Assembly (NCBI RefSeq): GCF_004348985.1
Contig: NZ_SMKW01000023.1
Span: 59,275-123,274 of the forward strand
Source of the DNA: Saccharopolyspora elongata
GTDB taxonomy: Bacteria; Actinomycetota; Actinomycetes; Mycobacteriales; Pseudonocardiaceae
Reading direction: 5' to 3'
Length of the DNA: 64,000 nucleotides
Within the stretch, counting starts at the first letter, position 1. Every line of letters starts with the position of its first letter. The position numbers and the translations under genes are program-made. Positions 1-7,146 of the stretch are shown here, one piece after another. Below the pieces are notes generated by a model. That model searched no databases. It saw nothing but the letters and a program-made list of their open reading frames with translations, and was not told the DNA's origin.

Positions 1-542
1 TCCCAGCCCGGCACCGGGTCGCCGACCGCGATGCGGGTGTAGTCGCCGGGCACGTCGGCGAACTTCGCCGCGTCGGCCGCGGTGGTGACCACGTGCCGGG
101 CCCGGCCGCGGTCGATCCGGTCGCGCAGGTCGGCCGGCCCGAGCAGCGGGGTCGCCGGGATGATCACCGCGCCCAGCTTCATCGCGGCCAGGATCGTCTC
201 CCACAGCTCGACCTGGTTGCCCAGCATCAGCACCAGCCGGTCGCCGCGGGACACACCGAGCCCGCGCAGCCAGTTGGCGACCTGGTTCGAACGGCGCGTC
301 ATGGCGCGGAAGGTCACCTGGTGCTCGCTGCCGTCGGCGTCGACGATCCACAGCGCGATGCCGTCGCGGCGCTCGCCGATCGTGTCGAACCAGTCCAGCG
401 CCCAGTTGAACTCGGCCGGCTTCGGCCACTCGAAATCGCGGCGAGCGGTGTCGTAGTCCTCGCGGTGCCGCAGCAAGAAGTCCCGGGCGGTGCGGAACAC
501 CTCCGTCGCGGTGCCTTGCTGGGCTGAGGAATGACCGGTCAC
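1..542 (-). CDS. AMP-forming acyl-CoA synthetase, N-terminal part (runs off the window)
   Basis: Only the first 180 or so residues are in the window; the rest lies beyond the left edge. They form the opening of an ANL-superfamily adenylate-forming ligase: a WALDWFDTIGERRDG segment, then SNQVANWLRGLGVSRGDRL and KLGAVIIPATPLLGP, the usual N-terminal ATP-domain features. The style is closest to acetyl-/medium-chain (ACSM-like) acyl-CoA synthetases, which activate carboxylic acids to acyl-CoA with ATP. The P-loop and hinge motifs that fix the subfamily are outside the window, so the substrate is unknown. I chose GTG at 542 because AGGAGG lies 7-8 bases upstream; a GTG two codons earlier is the alternative. 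It is divergent from the GH2 gene at 750. Confidence 0.85.
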   Translation of the reverse strand, partial: MTGHSSAQQGTATEVFRTARDFLLRHREDYDTARRDFEWPKPAEFNWALDWFDTIGERRDGIALWIVDADGSEHQVTFRAMTRRSNQVANWLRGLGVSRGDRLVLMLGNQVELWETILAAMKLGAVIIPATPLLGPADLRDRIDRGRARHVVTTAADAAKFADVPGDYTRIAVGDPVPGW

Positions 543-749
543 GTGCACACCCTCCTGGACTCGGCTGATTCACCCGATCACTTGAGCGGGCCAACAACGT
601 AACCTCATGCGCCCTACCGATCCACGGCGCTTGCGCCGATTTGCGGGCGCTCTTTCGGCCGCGTTGACTGTGCGTGCGTTCATGGTCATTGTTGTCGGTT
701 AATGGTGATTGCTTTTCGCCTTCTTCGGCAAGTCGGTCTGGAGGCAATC

Positions 750-2567
750 GTGCTGCTGCGCGCCCTGCTGCTCACCACGCTGTTGGCCACCGCCTCCGGG
801 ATTCCCGCGACCGCCGCCGTGGCCGCCGATCCCTGGCGCCCGAAACCGCCACCGCTGGCCACGCCGTGGACCGACGAGGTCGGCCCGGACAACGCCCTCC
901 CCGAGTACCCGCGCCCGCAGCTGACCCGCGAGCGCTGGCTGAACCTCAACGGATTGTGGTCCTACGGCGGCGGATCGACCCCGCCGGCCGCGGCGACCGA
1001 GCAGATCCTGGTGCCCTTCCCTCCGGAGTCCGGGCTCTCCGGCATCCAGCGCCACGACGACCACATGCTGTACCGGCGGACCTTCGAGGTGCCGCCGGAC
1101 TGGTCGGGGCACCGGCTGCTGCTGCACTTCGGCGCGGTGGACCAGAAGGCCGAGGTGTCGGTCAACGGCCGGACCGTCGCGGTGCACGAGGGCGGCTACA
1201 CCGGGTTCAGCGCCGACATCACCGACGCGCTGCGCCCCGGCGCGAAGCAGGAACTCGCGGTGGCCGTCGAGGACCGAAACGACGCCAACCCGTACCCGGT
1301 GGGCAAGCAGCGCAACAAGGCGGGCGGGATCCTCTACACCGGCGCGTCCGGGATCTGGCAGACCGTCTGGCTCGAACCGGTGCCCGAGGCGCACATCGCC
1401 AAGCTCGACATCACCCCGGATCTGCGCGGTTTCGACCTGACCGCGCGCACCTCCGCGCGCGCCGGGCAACGGATCGAGGCGGTCGCCTTCGACGCCGAGG
1501 GCCGCGAGGTGGGGCGCGCCGACGGACCTGCCGACACGGCTCTGCGGCTGGCGATGGCCGATCCGCACCTGTGGACACCCGACGACCCCTACCTCTACGG
1601 CCTCACGGTCCGGCTGGTCGGCGCCGACGGGCGCACCGTCGACGAGGTCGGCAGCTACGCCGGGTTGCGCACCATCGAGCTGGTCGACGACTCGCAGGGG
1701 CGGCCGCGGATGGCGCTCAACGGCCGGATCCTGTTCCAGCACGGTCCGCTGGACCAGGGCTACTGGCCGGACGGGATCTACACCGCGCCCACCGACGAGG
1801 CGCTGCGGTTCGACCTCGCCGAGACCAAGCGGCTCGGGTTCAACATGGTGCGCAAGCACGTGAAGGTCGAGCCGGCCCGCTGGTACTACTGGACGGACCG
1901 GCTGGGCCTGCTGGTGTGGCAGGACATGCCGTCGCTGCCGATCGACCTCGCCGACCCGCCCGGCAGTAACCCGCCGCCCGGCGCGGAAGCCCGCGCGCAC
2001 TTCCGCGACGAGCTCACCGCCATGATCGACCAGCTGCGCAGCGTCCCGTCCATCGTGGCCTGGGTGCCGTTCAACGAGGGCTGGGGCGAGTTCGACACGG
2101 CCGAGATCGCCGAGCTGGTCCGGCGCACCGACCCGACCCGGCTGGTCAACGCCAACAGCGGGGTGAACTGCTGTTACTCGCTGCCGGACAGCCGCGCGGG
2201 CGACATCTACGACGACCACACCTACGTCGGCCCCGGCAGCCCGGAGGTGCGCGGCGAGCGGGCGTCGGTGGACGGCGAGTACGGCGGGCTGGGGCTGGTC
2301 GAGGAGGGCCACCTGTGGCCCGGCGAGCCCGGCGCGTACGAGATGACCAACAGCCGCGCCGAGCTGACCGACCGCTACGCCGAGGTCAGCGGCGACCTGG
2401 CCCGCATCGTCTCGGCCAACGGCCTGTCCGCGGCGATCTACACCCAGACCACGGACGTGGAGAACGAGGTGAACGGCTTCTTCACCTACGACCGCCGGAT
2501 CCTCAAGCCCAACCCGGACGTGGTCCGCGCCCGCAACCAGGCGGTGATCGACGCCGGCACGCCCTGA
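750..2567 (+). CDS. Secreted glycoside hydrolase family 2 (beta-galactosidase/beta-glucuronidase type)
   Basis: A 605-residue GH2 enzyme that would release terminal beta-linked sugars outside the cell. Residues 1-28 are a hydrophobic signal peptide with an Ala-rich cleavage region. A jelly-roll sugar-binding domain follows (about 40-190), then an immunoglobulin-like domain and a TIM barrel. The acid/base Glu is E443 in PFNEGWGEF; E510 in DGEYGGLG is the likely nucleophile. It is shorter than LacZ (about 1,000 residues) and resembles compact actinomycete GH2 proteins. The frame is open 48 bases further upstream, but GTG 750 has a GGAGG five bases before it and starts directly at the signal peptide. 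A Tat-exported mutarotase follows at 2733, which suggests a shared role in extracellular sugar release. The exact sugar specificity cannot be read from the sequence. Confidence 0.9.
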   Translation: MLLRALLLTTLLATASGIPATAAVAADPWRPKPPPLATPWTDEVGPDNALPEYPRPQLTRERWLNLNGLWSYGGGSTPPAAATEQILVPFPPESGLSGIQRHDDHMLYRRTFEVPPDWSGHRLLLHFGAVDQKAEVSVNGRTVAVHEGGYTGFSADITDALRPGAKQELAVAVEDRNDANPYPVGKQRNKAGGILYTGASGIWQTVWLEPVPEAHIAKLDITPDLRGFDLTARTSARAGQRIEAVAFDAEGREVGRADGPADTALRLAMADPHLWTPDDPYLYGLTVRLVGADGRTVDEVGSYAGLRTIELVDDSQGRPRMALNGRILFQHGPLDQGYWPDGIYTAPTDEALRFDLAETKRLGFNMVRKHVKVEPARWYYWTDRLGLLVWQDMPSLPIDLADPPGSNPPPGAEARAHFRDELTAMIDQLRSVPSIVAWVPFNEGWGEFDTAEIAELVRRTDPTRLVNANSGVNCCYSLPDSRAGDIYDDHTYVGPGSPEVRGERASVDGEYGGLGLVEEGHLWPGEPGAYEMTNSRAELTDRYAEVSGDLARIVSANGLSAAIYTQTTDVENEVNGFFTYDRRILKPNPDVVRARNQAVIDAGTP

Positions 2568-2653
2568 CGACTGGCGACCCGGTCGGCCACCGGCCACAGT
2601 GGATGGCGATCACGACCGTTGATCGGAGCTCGGCCACATCACCCGGGACCGGC

Positions 2654-2711
2654 GCGATTTCGCGAGAAATCGACCGTCACCCGGGTGAACGTCGATTTCT
2701 CGCGGAATCGC
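2654..2711. repeat. 58-bp imperfect palindrome of the TTTCGCGCGAAA family
   Basis: The whole element reads almost the same on both strands. It consists of GATTTCGCGAGAAATC (2656-2671), a central TCACCCGGGTGA (2677-2688) and GATTTCTCGCGGAATC (2694-2709). It lies between the GH2 stop and the mutarotase ribosome-binding site, so it would form a long hairpin in any read-through transcript. A closely related copy lies at 23660-23718. Confidence 0.85.
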
Positions 2712-2732
2712 GCACTCCCCAGGAGGTCCAGG

Positions 2733-3755
2733 ATGCGACGTTTCAGCCGGCGGGCCGCGCTCGCCACCGCTGCCGGTGCGACCACCGCCGCCGCGCTCGG
2801 CGGCAGCGCCACCGCGCAGTCGGCCGATCCCGGCGGCGGCCGGTGGACGGCGAACGGGCGGCTGTACGAGATCCGCTCCGGGCGGCAGCGGGCCGTGATC
2901 GCCGGGGTGTCGGCGACGCTGCTGTCGTGGCAGGCCGACGGCGTCGAAATGCTGCTGACGCACCCGGCCGACGAAGTCGGCGAGGGCTACCAGGGCAAGA
3001 CGATCCTGCCCTGGCCCAACCGGATCGACCACGGCCGCTACACCTTCGGCGGCGAGGAGCTGCAGGTCCCGATCAACGAGCCGGAGCGGGACACGGCGCT
3101 GCACGGGCTGATGAGCTTCGTGGAGTGGCAGCCCGTGCGGCACCGCGCCGACGGCGTCGTCCTGGAGTACGTGCTGCCGCCGGACTACGGCTACCCGTTC
3201 CGGCTGGCGTTCCGGATCGAGTACGAAGTGGACGCCACCGGAGTGCGAAGCACGTTGAGCGCCAAGAACATCGGCGACACCGCGGCCCCGTTCGGCACCG
3301 CCAACCACACCTACCTCGGCGCCGGCGGGGACCGCATCGACGACATCGTCTTCGAGCTGCCCGCCGACACCTACTACGTCGTCGACGACCGGCTGATCCC
3401 CACCGGCACCGCCCCGGTCGAGGGCACCGACTACGACTTCCGGTCGCCGCGCCCGATCGGAGCGACCGAAATGGACACCGCGTTCACCGGGCTCAGCCGC
3501 GGCGCCGACGGCGGCGCGGTGGTGCGGTTCGCCCGCCCGGACGGCGTGACCGCCGAGCTCTGGGTCGACCGCACGCACGGCTACCTGCAGGTCTACACCG
3601 ACGACAGCCCGGCGACCGACCGCCCGGGGCGGGCCGGGATCACCGTGGAGCCGATGACGTGCGCGCCGAACGCGTTCGTCACCGGCGACGGCCTGATCAC
3701 CCTGCGGCCGGGCGCGATCCACCGCGGCACCTGGGGCTACCGCATCGCGGGCTGA
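2733..3755 (+). CDS. Tat-exported aldose 1-epimerase (mutarotase)
   Basis: A 340-residue GalM-family protein that interconverts alpha and beta anomers of aldoses. The N-terminus RRFSRRAALATAAG, followed by an Ala-rich stretch, is a twin-arginine signal, so the enzyme acts outside the membrane. Family landmarks are NRIDHGRYTFGG, H124 in ALHGLMSF, H192 in NHTYLGAG and E306 in TVEPMTC, matching the catalytic His pair and Glu of galactose mutarotases. ATG 2733 has AGGAGG six bases upstream; longer in-frame starts would read through the palindromic repeat just before it. Its position after a secreted GH2 enzyme suggests that the two handle released sugars together. Confidence 0.9.
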   Translation: MRRFSRRAALATAAGATTAAALGGSATAQSADPGGGRWTANGRLYEIRSGRQRAVIAGVSATLLSWQADGVEMLLTHPADEVGEGYQGKTILPWPNRIDHGRYTFGGEELQVPINEPERDTALHGLMSFVEWQPVRHRADGVVLEYVLPPDYGYPFRLAFRIEYEVDATGVRSTLSAKNIGDTAAPFGTANHTYLGAGGDRIDDIVFELPADTYYVVDDRLIPTGTAPVEGTDYDFRSPRPIGATEMDTAFTGLSRGADGGAVVRFARPDGVTAELWVDRTHGYLQVYTDDSPATDRPGRAGITVEPMTCAPNAFVTGDGLITLRPGAIHRGTWGYRIAG

Positions 3756-3760
3756 TCGGG

Positions 3761-3804
3761 TCGTGAGTGCGCAACCGGGCTGGAACCCGGTTGCGCACTC
3801 ACGA
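3761..3804. terminator. Bidirectional hairpin of the CGTGAGT family
   Basis: A perfect 19-bp stem (3761-3779 with 3786-3804) and a 6-base loop, six bases after the mutarotase stop and nine bases from the stop of the converging binding-protein gene. The outer stem begins TCGTGAGTG, the sequence tag shared with five other hairpins in this window. There is no T-tract, as is usual in high-GC actinomycetes. Confidence 0.8.
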
Positions 3805-3813
3805 CTCCTGCAC

Positions 3814-4794
3814 TCAGGCCGGAGCCACGCCGTAGGCCCCGGCCAGGTCGTCGAGGACCAGGTTGGCGGCCTGCACGCCGATGCCCGACATCCAGGTCTC
3901 GTCGGGAACCGGGAACACCCGGTCGTTGCGGACCGCGTTCATCCGGGTCCACAGCGCGCTGGATTCCACGGCCTTCTGCTGGGTCTTCTCCGGCGACACC
4001 GCGGTGGTGACGAAAACGGTGTCCGCGTCGGCCATGTCGATGAGCTCGGGGCTGATCTCGTTGTCGAACTCGTCGGCGTTCTGCGACGGCGGCCGGGCCA
4101 TCCCGGCGTCGGCGAGGACCACGCCCGAGAAGTTCGACTTCTGGTAGAGCCGGATCTTGCCCGCCATGAAGCGGGTCACCGACACCGTCGGGGCGGTGCC
4201 ACCGTTCTTGGCGATGATCGCGTCGCCGATCCGCTTCGCCCGGGCCTCGTAGGCCTGCAGCGCGGCCTGCGCCTCGGCCTCCTTGCCGAGCGCCGCGGCG
4301 TGCATGGCGAGGTTCTGCTTCCAGGGGAAGCCGGTCGTCTCGGTCATCACCGTCGGCGCGATCCGGGCCAGCTGGTCGTAGAGGGCGTCGTGGCGGACCC
4401 TGCTGGTGAGGATCAGGTCCGGCTTGAGCGAGGCGATCAGCTCCAGCTTCGGCGAGTCCGACGGGCCGACCAGGGCGGTGTCGCCGAGCTTGTCCCGCAG
4501 GTAGGCCGGAAACGCCTCGCCGGTGGACAGGTGCGGCGGGATCGCCGCGACCGGCGTGATCCCCAGCAGCGTCACCGAATCCAGTTCGGCGGTGTCGAGC
4601 ACGACCACGCGCTCCGGCTTCTTCGGGATGGTCACCTCGCCCTTGGCGGTGGCTATGGTCCGCGGGAAGCCCGTTCCCGGTTCGGCGGCCGGGGCGGCAC
4701 CGTTCGGCGCGGCACCGCCGCAGGCCGCGGTCAGCGCGACCAGCCCGGCGGCGACCAGTGCGCCCGCGGTGCGCACGATTCGTCGTTGGCGCAT
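3814..4794 (-). CDS. Iron-siderophore ABC transporter substrate-binding lipoprotein
   Basis: A 326-residue class III periplasmic-binding protein (FecB/FhuD fold) that captures ferric siderophores at the cell surface for an ABC permease. The signal peptide ends in the lipobox LTAAC, with C25 as the lipidation site. The mature part has two lobes: PERVVVLDTAELDSVTLLG marks the first, and a long linker helix (about 170-190) leads to the second. ATG 4794 is preceded by GAGAGGA; an upstream in-frame start at 4830 would place the lipobox too far in. No permease or ATPase gene lies nearby, so it must work with transport proteins encoded elsewhere. An IdeR/DmdR-like box at 4870-4888 implies induction under iron starvation. 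The siderophore is unknown. Confidence 0.9.
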   Translation of the reverse strand: MRQRRIVRTAGALVAAGLVALTAACGGAAPNGAAPAAEPGTGFPRTIATAKGEVTIPKKPERVVVLDTAELDSVTLLGITPVAAIPPHLSTGEAFPAYLRDKLGDTALVGPSDSPKLELIASLKPDLILTSRVRHDALYDQLARIAPTVMTETTGFPWKQNLAMHAAALGKEAEAQAALQAYEARAKRIGDAIIAKNGGTAPTVSVTRFMAGKIRLYQKSNFSGVVLADAGMARPPSQNADEFDNEISPELIDMADADTVFVTTAVSPEKTQQKAVESSALWTRMNAVRNDRVFPVPDETWMSGIGVQAANLVLDDLAGAYGVAPA

Positions 4795-4869
4795 CTGGGT
4801 TTCCTCTCGATCGGGGTTGAACGTCGACACCGCCGACGCGCCCCCCGCGACCGGCGAAACCGCACGAAC

Positions 4870-4888
4870 CTTAATTAGGCAAGCCTTC
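4870..4888 (-). promoter_or_regulatory. Candidate IdeR/DmdR iron box
   Basis: The core TTAGGCAAGCCT (4875-4886) contains the inverted repeat AGGC-AA-GCCT and matches 11 of 19 positions of the actinobacterial iron-box consensus TTAGGTTAGGCTAACCTAA. It lies about 76 bases upstream of the siderophore-binding lipoprotein, where an iron-dependent repressor would block transcription. Confidence 0.6.
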
Positions 4889-4961
4889 CCTGATCAAGGA
4901 GGTGTGTTTCTTGTCCCGCTGCTCTATGATCCGCCGTTCGGCGCACCAGTAGAGTGACCGG

Positions 4962-5801
4962 GTGGCCGAGTACATCCAGATCCCGACTCCCGCCGGGAAG
5001 TTCGACGCCCTGGCCGCCGGTCCCGAGGACGGCCGCCCGGTGCTGCTGCTGCACGGCTTCCCGGAGGCCGCGGTGCAGTGGAGCGAGCAGCTCTCGGTGC
5101 TCGGCGGCGCGGAGTGCTTCGCGGTCGCGCCGGACCAGCGCGGCTACTCCCCCGGCGTGCGGCCCGAGAAGGTCTCCGACTACCGGCTGGAGGAGCTCGT
5201 CGGCGACGTGCTGGCCATCGCCGAGCACTTCGGCTGGGATCGCTTCGACCTGGTCGGCCACGACTGGGGCGCGATCGTCGCCTGGGCGACGGCGGCGGAG
5301 CACCCGGACCGCGTCCGCACCCTGACGGCGGTGTCGGTGCCGCACCTGGACCCGTTCGGCGAGGCCATGCGCACCGACGAGGACCAGCACCAGCGGTCGG
5401 CGTACATGCAGCTGTACCGGTCCTCCACCGCCGAGAAGACCCTGCTCGCCGACAACGCCAAGAAGCTGCGGCAGATCTACTACCCGGGCGTGCCCCAGCA
5501 CCACGTCGACGACTACGTGCAGCGGTTCACCGAACCGGGCGCGTTGACGGCGGCGCTGAACTGGTACCGCGCGCACCGCTTCGAGAAACACAAGATCGGC
5601 CCGATCACCGTGCCTACGCTGTACGTCTGGAGCACCGAGGACACCGCGATCGGCTCGACGGCGGCGCTGGTCACGGGCGACCACGTCACCGGGCCCTACC
5701 GGTTCGAGATGCTGGAGGACGTTTCGCACTGGATCCCGGAGGAGGCCCCGGACACCCTCACCCGCCTGCTCCTCCAGCACCTGGTGGCCCACCAGGCGTG
5801 A
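4962..5801 (+). CDS. Alpha/beta hydrolase, epoxide hydrolase-like
   Basis: A 279-residue alpha/beta hydrolase. The oxyanion motif LLLHGFPEA lies near residue 32, and the nucleophile elbow is GHDWGA with D101, an aspartate as in soluble epoxide hydrolases and haloalkane dehalogenases rather than the serine of esterases. The acid is probably in WSTEDTAIG, and the histidine is H256 in DVSHWIPEE. A cytoplasmic enzyme opening epoxides is the best guess; the substrate is unknown. The start is GTG 4962 with a weak ribosome-binding site. It is divergent from the iron-regulated lipoprotein but shows no link to it. Confidence 0.85.
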   Translation: MAEYIQIPTPAGKFDALAAGPEDGRPVLLLHGFPEAAVQWSEQLSVLGGAECFAVAPDQRGYSPGVRPEKVSDYRLEELVGDVLAIAEHFGWDRFDLVGHDWGAIVAWATAAEHPDRVRTLTAVSVPHLDPFGEAMRTDEDQHQRSAYMQLYRSSTAEKTLLADNAKKLRQIYYPGVPQHHVDDYVQRFTEPGALTAALNWYRAHRFEKHKIGPITVPTLYVWSTEDTAIGSTAALVTGDHVTGPYRFEMLEDVSHWIPEEAPDTLTRLLLQHLVAHQA

Positions 5802-5816
5802 CGGGCCCGCGGGCGC

Positions 5817-6701
5817 TCAGTCCGCGGCGGGCAGGGCGTCGGCGAGGAACCGGACGAACTCGGTGCCGACCGCCTCGAACACCGCGCCCTCGTGTCCGCC
5901 GGGCAGGTAGGTGACCACCGGGGTGTTCGGGTACCGCTCGATCAGCTGGTCGATGCCGTCCAGGAACGGGTCCGAGTCGCCGGTCCACACGCCGACCGGC
6001 ACGCCGCCGAGGTCGCCGAGGCGGCGCAACGGGTCCGCGGCCAGCCACTCCTCCTCGGTGGCGAAGGCCTCCTTCTCCCGCATGCCCTCCCAGCTCACCT
6101 GCAGCGCGGGCGCGACCTCCCCGACCGCGGCGACCGGGTGACCCGCCAGGTTGCGGTCCGCTGCGTAGTTCAGCGCGCCGAAGCCGCCGGTGGAGATGCC
6201 CGCCACGGCGAACGGCAGGCCGTCGGCGTCGCCCAGGCCGCGCTCGCGCAGCCAGCGCGGCAGCTCCTCCTGGAGCATGGCGGCGAGGTCGCCGTTGGCC
6301 GATCCGTCGTTCCAGTACGGGTTGTAGCCGCCGTCGAGGACGGCGAAGCCGAACGCCGGGATCGTGCCTTCGCGGTGCAGCCGCTCGAGCGAGGCCAGCG
6401 TGTCGTACGGGATCGGGGTGGGCTGGACGCCGTCGCGGCCGTGCAGGTAGAGCACGATCGGCAGGTCCTCGGTGGATTCGAGGCCGCGCGGGTAGGCGAG
6501 GTAGAGCTCCACCGGGACGCTGCGGTGCTCGGAGTGCACGTACTCCGTGCGGATGACCGGCATGTCCTGTTCGGACAGTGCGGGCTCGACGACCGGCGCC
6601 GGTGACGGCACGTCCGCAATCGGCGGCGCTGCGCAACCGGACAGACCCGCGACCAGCAGCACCGGCATCAGCAAGCGCCGGGAGATCCGCCCGCGAGCCA
6701 C
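5817..6701 (-). CDS. Lipoprotein alpha/beta-hydrolase (esterase)
   Basis: A 294-residue secreted lipoprotein. MARGRISRRLLMPVLLVAG leads to the lipobox LSGC with C23. The mature protein has an esterase core: VLYLHGRDGV forms the oxyanion region, S170 in GISTGGFGA is the nucleophile, and GGHEGAVF near the C-terminus supplies the histidine. It resembles predicted esterases of the esterase D/Fes type, which hydrolyse esters or siderophore lactones at the surface. The two genes away from the iron-regulated binding protein make a ferric-siderophore esterase conceivable, but nothing in the promoter supports that. It converges with the epoxide-hydrolase-like gene, 15 bases apart. Confidence 0.8.
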   Translation of the reverse strand: MARGRISRRLLMPVLLVAGLSGCAAPPIADVPSPAPVVEPALSEQDMPVIRTEYVHSEHRSVPVELYLAYPRGLESTEDLPIVLYLHGRDGVQPTPIPYDTLASLERLHREGTIPAFGFAVLDGGYNPYWNDGSANGDLAAMLQEELPRWLRERGLGDADGLPFAVAGISTGGFGALNYAADRNLAGHPVAAVGEVAPALQVSWEGMREKEAFATEEEWLAADPLRRLGDLGGVPVGVWTGDSDPFLDGIDQLIERYPNTPVVTYLPGGHEGAVFEAVGTEFVRFLADALPAAD

Positions 6702-7146
6702 GCCACCTCCACCGTCCGGTTGGTCCGGTTCACCAGCCTAACCGCGTTCGTCGCTTGCCCGGCCCGCGGGTGACGGAGAGCATGGCACCCGAGATCCGTC
6801 CACGCGGACGGCAGCGAGATGCTTGGAGGAGTTAACTAGTCGCGGTTCAATTGACCGCATTTGATCAGAGCTGGAGAGATCGAGTAGGGTGCCAAGTGTC
6901 GGGATGTTCCCGATAACGGCCCGTTTCAAACTCAGGGATCACACGTATCGGTCTAGGCCGGTGCGTCACCGTTCGTGCGGGGTTCCCTGAAGAAGGAGCG
7001 GAACCGTAGTCACCTCCGCAAGTTGCGGATAGGGTGGCCGATCGGCTGAGACTGCCCAGCCTGGACTCCAGCCGTGCTTTTGGTACGGCGGAGAGCGAAA
7101 TGTCCTACTCAGACAGCTACCGACAACAAGTAGGAAGCAGTGGCAC
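6702..7146 (+). promoter_or_regulatory. Structured 5' leader upstream of the ThDP enzyme
   Basis: This 445-base gap has no convincing gene. It contains a CAATTG near-palindrome (6845-6858), then a run of hairpins toward the downstream gene: GGTTCC/GGAACC (6981-6986 with 7000-7005), CCGCAAGTTGCGG (7016-7028), a GCCGATCGGC palindrome near 7037-7046, GCCGTGC/GTACGGC (7071-7089), and TCCTACT (7103-7109) paired with AGTAGGA (7129-7135). The last stem hides the likely Shine-Dalgarno AGGA. It fits no riboswitch class I recognise. Confidence 0.4.

Noticed and set aside
2654..2711. Terminal inverted repeats of an insertion sequence
   Set aside because: No transposase gene or paired ends are found; the element is a stand-alone palindrome present in other intergenic regions.
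6838..7146. A known riboswitch (thiamine diphosphate, SAM or T-box) before the ThDP enzyme
   Set aside because: None of the conserved sequence blocks of these classes is present; only a generic hairpin-rich leader can be supported.
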